64,000 bases of DNA from REEB95 sp035648735 (GTDB lineage Bacteria; Pseudomonadota; Alphaproteobacteria; ATCC43930; CGMCC-115725), in the NCBI GenBank assembly GCA_035648735.1, contig DASRKX010000050.1, positions 1 through 64,000 on the forward strand, read 5' to 3'. The translations under genes and the position numbers were made by a program. Under the pieces are notes generated by a model. It ran no database searches. It saw only the letters and a program-made list of their open reading frames with translations, and had not been told where the DNA came from. Below are positions 46,485 through 54,282 of this stretch, piece after piece; position 1 is the first letter of the stretch, and each line of letters starts with the position of its first letter.

Positions 46485-47930
46485 ATGCGCGGTTTTCGTG
46501 CCGTCGTCCTTGCCTCGGCGGCGGTTGCCCTGGCCCTGCCCGCCTCGGCCGATATGATCGTCAAGCTGAAGGACGGCCGCAGCCTCGTGCTACCGGTCAA
46601 CCCCGGCGACATCGAATCGGTGACCTTCGGCACGGCACCGCCCGCCGCAGCCGGCGCAAAGGCAGCAACAGTCGCACCCGTACCGCTCGATTCCAGCGCC
46701 CCGCCGGCGGTGGCCGGCGCGCCGGGCGCCAATCCCGCGCTGCTGCCGCATGATGCGCTGCTGCCGGCAGCGCTGAAGCCCGACTCGCCCTCGGGTCGTG
46801 TCCTGCATGTCGGACCGGCGCGCGAGATCAAAACCATCGAACAAGCCTCGAAGCTCGCCAAGGACGGCGACGTCATCGAGATCGATTCCGGCGATTACCG
46901 CGGCGACGTCGCGACCTGGTCGGCGAACGACATCGTCATCCGCGGCATCGGCGGCCGGCCGCATCTCATCGCCGACGGCAACGCGGCCCAGGGCAAGGGC
47001 ATTTGGGTCACCCACGGCAACAAGATCCGCATCGAGAACATCGAGTTCTCCGGCGCCACGGTGCATGACGGCAATGGCGCCGGCATCCGCGGCGAAGGCG
47101 CCGGCCTCACCATCGTCAATTGCTACTTCCACGACAACGAGGAAGGCATTTTGACCGCGCCCAACGCCAACAGCGATATCGACATCGAAAGCTCGGAATT
47201 CGCGCGCAACGGCAGCGACAGCGGCCGGGTCCACGGCATCTATATCGGTGATATCCGCACGCTGATCGTTCGCGGCAGCTACTTCCACGGCCAGATCATC
47301 GGCCACCACATCAAGAGTCGCGCCGCGACCAACTACATCCTCTACAACCGGATCATGGATTTCGGCGACGGCACGGCGAGCTATTCCATCGACCTTTCCA
47401 ACGGCGGCCGCAGCTACGTCATCGGCAACATCATCGAAAAGGGCCCGCGCGCCGACAATTACGCCTCGATCGCCTACGCCATGGAAGGCCCGACCAAAGA
47501 CGTGCAGGAGCTCTACGTCGTCGGCAACACCATGCTGATGGACCGCTCGAGCGGCATCTTCGTGCGCTCGCGCGGGCCGAATCCGGCCTTCATCGCCGAC
47601 AACATCTTCGCCGGCCCGGGTGCCGTGCTGCAAGGCGCGGGCAAGCTCATCAACAACGTCGTCTCGGGCGGCCGCAACGATCCCGAACTGAACGCCAACG
47701 GCAACCAGGGCAACCGCGTCGTCGGCGACGTGCGCTTCGTCGATGCGGCGCATGGCGACTATCATCTGCTGCCCGGCTCGCCGGCGATCGGCGCCGGCGC
47801 CGATCCGGGCCAAGGCGCCGGGTTCAAGCTGCTGCCGAATTACGAGCCGCTCTCGCCGCTCGGCATCGCGGCACGGCCCAGCACCGGCACGGTCGACGCC
47901 GGCGCGTTGCGCTTCCAGCCCAAGAGTTAG
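46485..47930 (+). CDS. Exported right-handed beta-helix protein
   Basis: A 481-residue secreted protein with signal peptide FRAVVLASAAVALALPASA. A short domain (MIVKLKDGRSLVLPVNPGDI) and a Pro/Ala-rich linker to about residue 100 precede a parallel beta-helix with PbH1-type coils: IKTIEQASKLAKDGDVIEID (the entry to the helix), ITVE-like repeats NKIRIENIEFSGATVHDGNG, GLTIVNCYFHDNEEGILTAP, RTLIVRGSYFHGQIIGHHIK, SYVIGNIIEKGPRADNYASI and ELYVVGNTMLMDRSSGIFV. The fold is that of pectate lyases, alginate epimerases and NosD; catalytic residues are not evident. It ends four bases from the stop of a second, convergent beta-helix gene. Confidence 0.8.
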   Translation: MRGFRAVVLASAAVALALPASADMIVKLKDGRSLVLPVNPGDIESVTFGTAPPAAAGAKAATVAPVPLDSSAPPAVAGAPGANPALLPHDALLPAALKPDSPSGRVLHVGPAREIKTIEQASKLAKDGDVIEIDSGDYRGDVATWSANDIVIRGIGGRPHLIADGNAAQGKGIWVTHGNKIRIENIEFSGATVHDGNGAGIRGEGAGLTIVNCYFHDNEEGILTAPNANSDIDIESSEFARNGSDSGRVHGIYIGDIRTLIVRGSYFHGQIIGHHIKSRAATNYILYNRIMDFGDGTASYSIDLSNGGRSYVIGNIIEKGPRADNYASIAYAMEGPTKDVQELYVVGNTMLMDRSSGIFVRSRGPNPAFIADNIFAGPGAVLQGAGKLINNVVSGGRNDPELNANGNQGNRVVGDVRFVDAAHGDYHLLPGSPAIGAGADPGQGAGFKLLPNYEPLSPLGIAARPSTGTVDAGALRFQPKS

Positions 47931-47934
47931 GCCT

Positions 47935-49029
47935 CTACCGCTTCAGGCTCGCCGCATAAGCGCGATAGGCGGCAATCGCCTTCGCCGCAAAATCGGGCGC
48001 TGTCGCGGCGGATTTCGCTTCGATATGCACGCTATGGCCGAGATCGAGATGCGCGCCGGCGCTGCTTGAAAGGCCGCCGCCGGCGATCACATTATCGACC
48101 ACACGCGCCGAGGTGTCGGGCGCCACTGCAACGATGCCGCCAGTGCCGATCAGCGTATTGCCGGTCACCTGCGCCCGCGCCGCGCGGAAGAGATAGATGC
48201 CGGGCTGGCCCGGACAGGCAAGCACGGCGTTGTCGCGCATAACGCTGTCGCGGTTCTCGTCGTTGTCGCAGCTTCCCTCGCAATATTGCGGCCCGGTGGC
48301 GCTGCCGCCGAGCGACAGCCCGCGCGTATAGGGCAGATGCGGCAGGCGGTCGGCGCAGAGCACGACGTTGCGCTCGATCGCCGTCGACGACGAGTTGCCC
48401 TTGAAGAACAACGCGTAGCCGTAATCGTCGGTGCGCGACGCCGGATGATCGAAGGTCTTGCCGTAATCGGCGATCAGATTGCCGCGCACGATCCAGCCCT
48501 TGCCGCCGACCACGTCGATGGGCGCGATCGGATTGTCGGTCCGCCGCGGATGCGTGCCGAAAAGCATGTTGCCCTCGATCAGCACGCTGTTGGGAAAGCG
48601 GCCGTTCTCGCCGTTGCCCTTGATATGCGCGTTGTAGTCGCGGATGCGGTTGTTGCGGATGATGGTGCGGTCGGCACCCTCGACGATGTGGAAGGCATGC
48701 TCGCATCGGCTGTCGTCGGTACAGATCCCGGCAATGTCGAGATTCTCGAACGTCCAGTCGGCGCCGGCGACTTTGATGAACTCCGTCGCGGCCGAGCGCA
48801 GCTCGACCTCACCCGCGTGTCCCGCCCGAACGGTGATCGGCCCGTCCTGGTGCAGCTTCATGCCCGGCAGCTCGTAGCGCCCGGGCGCGATGGTGACGAT
48901 ATCGCCCGGCTGGGCCTGCTCGAGCGCCGCGACGATCGCGTCGGCGCTGGCCGGCGCCAGCTCGCGCGCTCCGGCCGGCGATGCCGCCAAGACCAGCCAC
49001 AGGACGGCAAGCGCCCTTCCCTTTGTCAT
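47935..49029 (-). CDS. Second exported right-handed beta-helix protein
   Basis: A 364-residue exported protein with signal peptide RALAVLWLVLAASPAGA. The helix entry is ADAIVAALEQAQPGDIVTIA, followed by coils DWTFENLDIAGICTDDSRCE, TIIRNNRIRDYNAHIKGNGE, SVLIEGNMLFGTHPRRTDNP, WIVRGNLIADYGKTFDHPAS, AIERNVVLCADRLPHLPYTR and AQVTGNTLIGTGGIVAVAPD. Several cysteine pairs (CTDDSRC, CEGSC) suggest disulfides. It resembles polysaccharide-lyase-like proteins, but no active site can be assigned. ATG 49029 fits the signal peptide. Convergent with the first beta-helix gene and divergent from an acyl-CoA dehydrogenase gene. Confidence 0.78.
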   Translation of the reverse strand: MTKGRALAVLWLVLAASPAGARELAPASADAIVAALEQAQPGDIVTIAPGRYELPGMKLHQDGPITVRAGHAGEVELRSAATEFIKVAGADWTFENLDIAGICTDDSRCEHAFHIVEGADRTIIRNNRIRDYNAHIKGNGENGRFPNSVLIEGNMLFGTHPRRTDNPIAPIDVVGGKGWIVRGNLIADYGKTFDHPASRTDDYGYALFFKGNSSSTAIERNVVLCADRLPHLPYTRGLSLGGSATGPQYCEGSCDNDENRDSVMRDNAVLACPGQPGIYLFRAARAQVTGNTLIGTGGIVAVAPDTSARVVDNVIAGGGLSSSAGAHLDLGHSVHIEAKSAATAPDFAAKAIAAYRAYAASLKR

Positions 49030-49075
49030 GCCGCCAATATGGCTTATCCTTTCGATTCGACGGAAGCGGGGGAAA

Positions 49076-50287
49076 ATGGACTTCGAATTCTCGGACAAGT
49101 CCAAGCGCGTCCAGGCGCAGCTGAAGGAATTCATCGCGTCGCATGTGGTGCCGCGCCAGCATGATTATGCGACGAGCGTTGAGAAGGGCGTCTTTCCGCC
49201 ACCCTTCATCGAGGACCTGAAGGCCAAGGCACGCGCTGCCGGCCTGTGGAACCTGTTCCTGCCCGGCCTCAAAGCCGACGAGCCGGGCACCGCGCTGTCG
49301 AATCTCGATTACGCGCCCTGCGCCGAGATCATGGGCCGCACCCCATGGTCGAGCGAGGTGTTCAACTGCAACGCGCCCGACACCGGCAACATGGAGCTGC
49401 TGCATCTCGCCGCGACGCCGGCGCAGAAGAAACAATGGCTCCTGCCGCTGCTGGAAGGAAAAATCCGCTCCGCCTTCGCCATGACCGAGCCCGAGGTGGC
49501 GTCGTCGGATGCCACCAACATCCGGACCTCGATCGCGCGCGACGGCAAGGATTGGGTGATCGACGGCCGTAAATGGTTCATCACCAACGCCGCCGATCCG
49601 CGCTGCAAGCTCTTCATTGTCATGGGCCAGACCAGCCCCGACCGCCCCGAGGCGCATAAGCGGCAGAGCATGGTGATCGTGCCGGCCGAGGCAAAGGGCG
49701 TGAAGATCGTCCGCAATCCGCCGGTGATGCACGACATCCATCCGCAGGGCCATTGCGAGATGCTGTTCGACAGGGTGCGCGTGCCGGCGGAGAATTTGCT
49801 GGGCGAGGAAGGCGGCGGCTTTGCCCTGGCGCAGGCGCGGCTCGGCGCGGGACGCATCCATCACTGCATGCGCTCCATCGGGCAATGCGAGCTGGCGCTG
49901 GAGCTGATGATCGAGCGCGCGCGCAACCGGAAGACCTTCGGCCAGGCCCTGGCCGAGCACGGCACGGTGCGCGAATGGATCGCCCTCTCCCGCATCGAGA
50001 TCGAGCAGGCGCGGCTCCTCGTTCTGAAGGCGGCCTGGCTGATCGACCGACATGGCACGAAGGCGGCGCGGCGTGAGGTGGCGCTCATCAAGGTCGCCGT
50101 GCCGCGCATGCAGGTGGCGATCGCCAACCGGGCCATCCAGGTGTTCGGCGCCAAGGGCCTGACGCAGGACACGCCGCTGGCGGATATCTGGAGTTGGGGC
50201 CGGGCGCTGCAGATTCTCGACGGCCCGGATGAAGTGCATCTCCGGTCGATCGCCCGGGCGGAGATCAAGGCGGCAGAAAAGTTATAA
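49076..50287 (+). CDS. ACAD10/11-like acyl-CoA dehydrogenase
   Basis: A 403-residue flavoprotein dehydrogenase. Signatures: FAMTEPEVASSDATNIRTSI for FAD binding, VIDGRKWFITNAADPRCKLF, GARIHH-like LGAGRIHHCMRSIGQCELAL, RKTFGQALAEHGTVREWIAL and IQVFGAKGLTQDTPLADIW. At the position where most ACADs have the catalytic glutamate (EGT), this protein reads ILDGPDEVHLRS, the pattern of the ACAD10/11 group, where the base is placed differently. The substrate class is probably long or branched acyl-CoA. ATG 49076 follows GGGGGA; the divergent beta-helix gene starts 46 bases away. Confidence 0.87.
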   Translation: MDFEFSDKSKRVQAQLKEFIASHVVPRQHDYATSVEKGVFPPPFIEDLKAKARAAGLWNLFLPGLKADEPGTALSNLDYAPCAEIMGRTPWSSEVFNCNAPDTGNMELLHLAATPAQKKQWLLPLLEGKIRSAFAMTEPEVASSDATNIRTSIARDGKDWVIDGRKWFITNAADPRCKLFIVMGQTSPDRPEAHKRQSMVIVPAEAKGVKIVRNPPVMHDIHPQGHCEMLFDRVRVPAENLLGEEGGGFALAQARLGAGRIHHCMRSIGQCELALELMIERARNRKTFGQALAEHGTVREWIALSRIEIEQARLLVLKAAWLIDRHGTKAARREVALIKVAVPRMQVAIANRAIQVFGAKGLTQDTPLADIWSWGRALQILDGPDEVHLRSIARAEIKAAEKL

Positions 50288-50350
50288 GTATCAATGCCTT
50301 GGATCGAGAGACGAAATCTCTTGTTCTTGATATGTTCCTTTGCTAGTTTC

Positions 50351-50392
50351 CCTCCGAAGTCGGGACTGAAATCAGGCCAAAACTTCGGGAGG
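50351..50392 (+). promoter_or_regulatory. Hairpin that masks the Shine-Dalgarno of the small ORF at 50400
   Basis: CCTCCGAAGT (50351-50360) can pair with ACTTCGGGAGG (50382-50392), with one bulged G, placing the GGGAGGA Shine-Dalgarno (50387-50393) in the stem. The 21-base loop contains a small CTGA/TCAG stem. The arrangement would keep the ribosome site closed unless the stem melts or is remodelled, as in RNA thermometers or sRNA-controlled leaders. Confidence 0.5.
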
Positions 50393-50399
50393 ACAAATC

Positions 50400-50483
50400 A
50401 TGGCTATCAAGGGATTCGACCGTCAGACCGTAGCAATCCTGGCACTGGGCTGGCTCGTGGCATTGGTCACGACGCTCACCTAG
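50400..50483 (+). CDS. 27-residue single-span membrane peptide
   Basis: A short frame starting ATG 50400 and stopping at TAG 50481-50483. The peptide has a charged head (MAIKGFDRQ) and one hydrophobic segment (TVAILALGWLVALVTTLT), fitting a bitopic small membrane protein. GGGAGGA lies at 50387-50393, ideal for initiation, and that sequence is itself in a hairpin. The 112 bases upstream separate it from the acyl-CoA dehydrogenase gene, and the GT9 gene converges five bases after its stop. No family is recognised; a chance ORF cannot be excluded, but the SD and membrane character favour expression. Confidence 0.5.
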   Translation: MAIKGFDRQTVAILALGWLVALVTTLT

Positions 50484-50488
50484 CCGGC

Positions 50489-51688
50489 TTACCGAACCGG
50501 CGCGGCCTTTGCCTTGGTGGGACTTTTTGCGGTGTTGTTGGCCGCCGCGGCGAGGAAGTTTTTCACCTGTTCGACCGTGGCCTCGAGACCAATGGCGCCG
50601 ATGCAATGCGATTCGTTGGCGGCGCAGGTCACCGTGCAGGGCGCCTGCGGCTTTTCCGGCTGAATCACCAGCGCCCGCCCGGCCGCCGCCCAGGGCCGGA
50701 AGCGCAGCGGCGAATGGAAATGTGCCGGCTCGCGGCTGTTCTTGGGATGGCAGGAAAAGACCACCGCCGGAATGCCGAGCGCCGCCGCGACATGCCCCGG
50801 CGCCGCGCACATGGCGATGACCGCGGCGCTCTCGCCGATCACCACCGCCGCGACCGGCAGGGTCGTCTTGCCGCTCAGATCGACCGCCCTGCCCTTGAGC
50901 AGCTCCGCCACCGCGCCGCCGAGTTGCGCGTGGCGCGGATCGGCCAGGATGACAATACCGGCCCCGAGGGCCTTGGCCGCCTCACCGGCGATCCGCGCCA
51001 GCATCTCGGGCGGCAATTCCTTGGCGCGATAACCCGCGACCGGCGCCACCGCGATCAGCCGCTCGACGCCGAGCCGGCGCCGCGCTTCGGCGGCGAGCTT
51101 GGCTCCCGTCGCTTTGTCCGCCGCCCCCAGCACCGCCTCGACGGCATCGCCGGCGCGCTTGCCGCCGATGAAATCGAGCAGAGCCAGATTGTGCTCAACC
51201 TCATGCGCCGCCGCGCTGCGCTTTAGGACGTCGGTGTAATAGGCCTTATCGTCGCCCTTGTTACGCTCCGCCTTGAGCGGCGTATTGCCCTCGGCAAAGC
51301 CGACGACGTGCTTGGCGCCGCTCTGCTTGGCGAGAAAGCCCGCGCCGTAGCTGTCGAAATCGAACACCGGCACCACCGTCAGGTCGAAGGCGCGCCGGTT
51401 CATCGCCGAGCCGAAGGCCTGGCCGTGGCGCTGGTCCGGCGCGTTGATGTCGAGCGCGCGCGCCTGCGGGTCGATGCGCATGGCGACGAAATAATCGATA
51501 TAGGGCGAGGCGAAGGCGAGTGGCGCCGCCGCCGGCGACACCGCGGCATAAATCTTGGCCTTGGGCGCCGAGGCACGCAGCCCGCGCAGGAAAGGGGTCG
51601 CCAGGATGAAATCGCCGATCCGGTCCGGCTTGACGACCAGGATGTTCTGGAGCCGGCCGAGATCGAGCGCCAAGGATGAAACCGCCAC
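50489..51688 (-). CDS. Glycosyltransferase family 9 (heptosyltransferase-like)
   Basis: A 399-residue cytosolic GT-B enzyme for LPS or surface-glycan synthesis. The N-terminal block ILVVKPDRIGDFILATPFLR is the GT9/heptosyltransferase signature with the catalytic aspartate. KTTLPVAAVVIGESAAVIAM and CAAPGHVAAALGIPAVVFS form the nucleotide-sugar site in the C-terminal domain. A C-terminal extension with three cysteines (PCTVTCAANESHC) and a Lys/Ala-rich tail is unusual. The start is uncertain; GTG 51688 (VAVSSLALDLGRLQNILV) gives the shortest leader compatible with the fold. Sugar donor is not determined. Confidence 0.82.
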   Translation of the reverse strand: MAVSSLALDLGRLQNILVVKPDRIGDFILATPFLRGLRASAPKAKIYAAVSPAAAPLAFASPYIDYFVAMRIDPQARALDINAPDQRHGQAFGSAMNRRAFDLTVVPVFDFDSYGAGFLAKQSGAKHVVGFAEGNTPLKAERNKGDDKAYYTDVLKRSAAAHEVEHNLALLDFIGGKRAGDAVEAVLGAADKATGAKLAAEARRRLGVERLIAVAPVAGYRAKELPPEMLARIAGEAAKALGAGIVILADPRHAQLGGAVAELLKGRAVDLSGKTTLPVAAVVIGESAAVIAMCAAPGHVAAALGIPAVVFSCHPKNSREPAHFHSPLRFRPWAAAGRALVIQPEKPQAPCTVTCAANESHCIGAIGLEATVEQVKNFLAAAANNTAKSPTKAKAAPVR

Positions 51689-51819
51689 GACCGGGCTCCG
51701 AATAAGGCTCGCGCGCCGGCAGTCTACACATCGGCGGCCGGGCGGCAATGGCCCGCGGCGGCTCCCGGCCCGCAAGGCGGGGATTTCCGTCGTCCTCCGG
51801 GCGCGCTATGGTCGGGACG

Positions 51820-52494
51820 ATGAAGCTCCTCGTCATCGAAGACGACCGCGAGGCGGCGGCCTATATCGCCAAGGGCCTGGGCGAAAGCGGCTATGTCGTC
51901 GACCAGGCGCATGAAGGCCGCGACGCGCTGTTCCTAGCGACCGGCGGCACCTATGACGCGCTCATTGTCGACCGCATGCTGCCGGGCATGGACGGCCTCG
52001 CCGTCATCTCCGCGCTGCGTGCCGCGGAGATCAAGACGCCGGTCCTCATCCTGAGCGCGCTTGGCGCGGTCGACGACCGGGTGAAGGGGTTGCGCGCCGG
52101 CGGCGACGATTATCTGGTCAAGCCTTTCGCCTTCGCCGAGTTGCTGGCGCGGATCGAGGCGCTGCTGCGGCGCGGGCCGTCGGGCAGCACCCCGGTCAAG
52201 CTCAAGGTCGGCGCGCTCGAGATGGATCTGCTCGCGCGCAGCGTGAAGCGCGGCGGCAAGGAGATCGAGCTGCTGCCGCGCGAGTTCCGCTTGTTGGAAT
52301 TCCTGATGCGGCACCCTGGCCAGGTAGTGACGCGCACCATGCTGCTGGAAAACGTCTGGGATTATCATTTCGACCCGCAGACCAACGTCATCGACGTCCA
52401 CATCAGTCGGCTGCGCCAGAAGCTGGACAAGGGCTTCGACCGACCGCTGCTGCACACGGTACGCGGCGCAGGCTATCGCCTGAGCGCGGAATAG
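51820..52494 (+). CDS. OmpR/PhoB-family response regulator
   Basis: A 224-residue regulator: receiver with LLVIEDDREAAAYIAKGL, phosphoacceptor Asp51 in DALIVDRMLPGMDG and the lysine in GGDDYLVKPFAFAELLARIE, joined to a winged-helix domain with ELLPREFRLLEFLMRHPGQV, RTMLLENVWDYHFDP and DVHISRLRQKLDKGFDRP. It should bind promoter DNA when phosphorylated by the kinase encoded one base further on. ATG 51820 (MKLLVIEDD) is chosen over ATG 51808, which adds four residues. Confidence 0.93.
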   Translation: MKLLVIEDDREAAAYIAKGLGESGYVVDQAHEGRDALFLATGGTYDALIVDRMLPGMDGLAVISALRAAEIKTPVLILSALGAVDDRVKGLRAGGDDYLVKPFAFAELLARIEALLRRGPSGSTPVKLKVGALEMDLLARSVKRGGKEIELLPREFRLLEFLMRHPGQVVTRTMLLENVWDYHFDPQTNVIDVHISRLRQKLDKGFDRPLLHTVRGAGYRLSAE

Positions 52495-52495
52495 C

Positions 52496-53926
52496 TTGCG
52501 CCATTTCTTCAATACCAACGCGTTTCGGCTGGCGGCGCTCTATTTCGTGCTGTTCGCCGTCTCGGTCCTGACGCTGCTTGCCTTCTTTTATCTTTCGACC
52601 GCCGGTTTCATCCAGCGCCAGATCGAGGCGACCATCGAGGCCGAGATCCGCGGCTTGCAGGAGCAATACGAGCAGCGCGGCCTGGCGGGGCTGATCGAGC
52701 TCATTCACGAGCGCAGCCAGACCGAGCGCGTCGACAATATGATTTATCTTCTCACCGATCCGGCGTTGCATCCGATCGCCGGCAACATTTCCGCGTGGCC
52801 GCAAACCCAGTCGGTCCGGCCGGGCTGGGTCAGCTTCCCGCTCGATATCCGCACCGGCGGCGATGGGGTCGAAACCCACACCGGCCTTGCTTTCATTCTG
52901 CTCGTCCAAGGCGGCGACCGGCTGCTGGTCGGCCGCGACATCCGCGACGCCACCGCCTTCCGCGCGCGCATCCTCGGCACCATCGCCTGGTCGGCGCTGT
53001 TGAGCATGGGGCTCGGCATCGTCGGCGGCCTGTTCATGACGCGGCAGATGCTGCGCCGCGTCGAAACCGTCGCCGACACCGCCAAGCAGATCATTCATGG
53101 CGATCTGACGCAGCGCATTCCGCTCACCGGCAGCGGCGACGAGTTCGACCAGCTCGGCGCCAATCTCAATGCCATGCTCGACCAGATCGAGCGGCTGATG
53201 GTCGGCATGCGACAGGTTACCGACAACATCGCGCATGATCTGCGCACGCCGCTGTCGCGGCTCCGGGCGCGGCTCGAAGTCACGCTGCTCGAAAAAGCCG
53301 ACGTCGCGCATTACGCCGAGGCGCTGCGCGAGACCATCACCGAGGCCGACCACCTCCTCGTCACCTTCAACGCGCTGCTGAGCATCGCCGAGGCGGAATC
53401 CGGCTCGCGGCGCGACAACGCCACCATCGTCGATCTGGCGGAGGCGGCGCGCGCCGTCGCCGACCTCTACGAGCCGGTGGCGGATGAAAAAGGCATCGCG
53501 TTGCACTTCGAATCGTTCGGCCCTGTGCCGGTGCGCGGCGACCGGCACCTGCTGTCGCAGACGCTCGCCAATTTGCTCGACAACGCGCTCAAATACACGC
53601 CTTCCGGGACGGTGACCGTGAGCGTGCGAGCCGCCAACGGCCAGGCGCGGATCGAGGTCGCCGACAGCGGCCCTGGCGTGGCCGCCGACCGGCGCGAAGC
53701 GGTGTTCGATCGTTTCGTGAGGCTCGAAGGCAGCCGATCGACACCGGGCAACGGTCTTGGCTTGAGCCTGGTGCGCGCCGTGGCGAAGCTGCACGATGGC
53801 GCCGCTTGGCTCGAAGACAATGTGCCGGGTTTGAAAGCGGTGGTCACGCTGCCGCTGGCAGCCGGCACCGCGACGGCGCCGAGGGGCGAAGGCGCGACGC
53901 CTTCCGGCGCGCGCCCCGCCGCCTGA
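52496..53926 (+). CDS. Membrane histidine kinase paired with the OmpR-type regulator
   Basis: A 476-residue sensor kinase with two transmembrane segments (LAALYFVLFAVSVLTLLAFF; ILGTIAWSALLSMGLGIVGG) bracketing a periplasmic domain of about 130 residues. A HAMP domain (RRVETVADTAKQIIHGDLTQ) leads to the phosphoacceptor helix VTDNIAHDLRTPLSRLRARL with His247, then NLLDNALKYTPSGTVTV, EVADSGPGVAADRREAVFD and GNGLGLSLVRAVAKLH. The start is TTG 52496, one base after the regulator stop, so the pair is translated together. The ligand is unknown; topology is that of QseC/TctE-type kinases. Confidence 0.92.
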   Translation: MRHFFNTNAFRLAALYFVLFAVSVLTLLAFFYLSTAGFIQRQIEATIEAEIRGLQEQYEQRGLAGLIELIHERSQTERVDNMIYLLTDPALHPIAGNISAWPQTQSVRPGWVSFPLDIRTGGDGVETHTGLAFILLVQGGDRLLVGRDIRDATAFRARILGTIAWSALLSMGLGIVGGLFMTRQMLRRVETVADTAKQIIHGDLTQRIPLTGSGDEFDQLGANLNAMLDQIERLMVGMRQVTDNIAHDLRTPLSRLRARLEVTLLEKADVAHYAEALRETITEADHLLVTFNALLSIAEAESGSRRDNATIVDLAEAARAVADLYEPVADEKGIALHFESFGPVPVRGDRHLLSQTLANLLDNALKYTPSGTVTVSVRAANGQARIEVADSGPGVAADRREAVFDRFVRLEGSRSTPGNGLGLSLVRAVAKLHDGAAWLEDNVPGLKAVVTLPLAAGTATAPRGEGATPSGARPAA

Positions 53927-53928
53927 CT

Positions 53929-54087
53929 CTAATCGGTGTCGCGCTGCACCAGCCGATACGCGACTTCGGACAGCTGCCGCCGCAACTCAACCGGGTCGAC
54001 GCCGGCGCTCCGCATCACCGGCTCGATAACCTTGTCGTCGAGGAGATCCTCCAGGCTGGGCTCTTCCGTCAATCGCCACTGTCCCAT
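53929..54087 (-). CDS. Small conserved-looking cytosolic protein, 52 residues
   Basis: A short gene from ATG 54087 to TAG at 53931-53929, preceded by TAAGGAGAG at ideal spacing, the strongest Shine-Dalgarno in the neighbourhood. The acidic, helical peptide includes LTEEPSLEDLLDDKVIEPVM and RSAGVDPVELRRQLSEVAYR. It looks like the small proteins with SLEDLLDDPxIxxVM motifs found in alphaproteobacteria, whose role is unknown; that recollection is not verified. The stop lies three bases from the convergent histidine kinase stop. Codon use matches the surrounding genes. Confidence 0.65.
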   Translation of the reverse strand: MGQWRLTEEPSLEDLLDDKVIEPVMRSAGVDPVELRRQLSEVAYRLVQRDTD

Positions 54088-54282
54088 TGCACTCTCCTTA
54101 ATCAACGCTTAACCAACCGCCTTCGCGGGCGGGAACCATCACATTCTCGCCGCGAACCAAGGCCCTTTTGTGTCTTGCGGCCCGCCACAGCGTGACCATT
54201 GCACGGGAGCGAATCGCTGGTTCACGGCACGCGGCGGCGCTTCTTGCCGATTCATAAATCTTTTTTCACTACGTTTCGGCCT

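Noticed and set aside
50321..50349. TTGTTC-17-TAGTTT as a promoter for the small ORF at 50400
   Set aside because: Spacing is right, but the start site would fall inside the left arm of the SD-masking hairpin, so the two proposals conflict; the hairpin has the stronger support.
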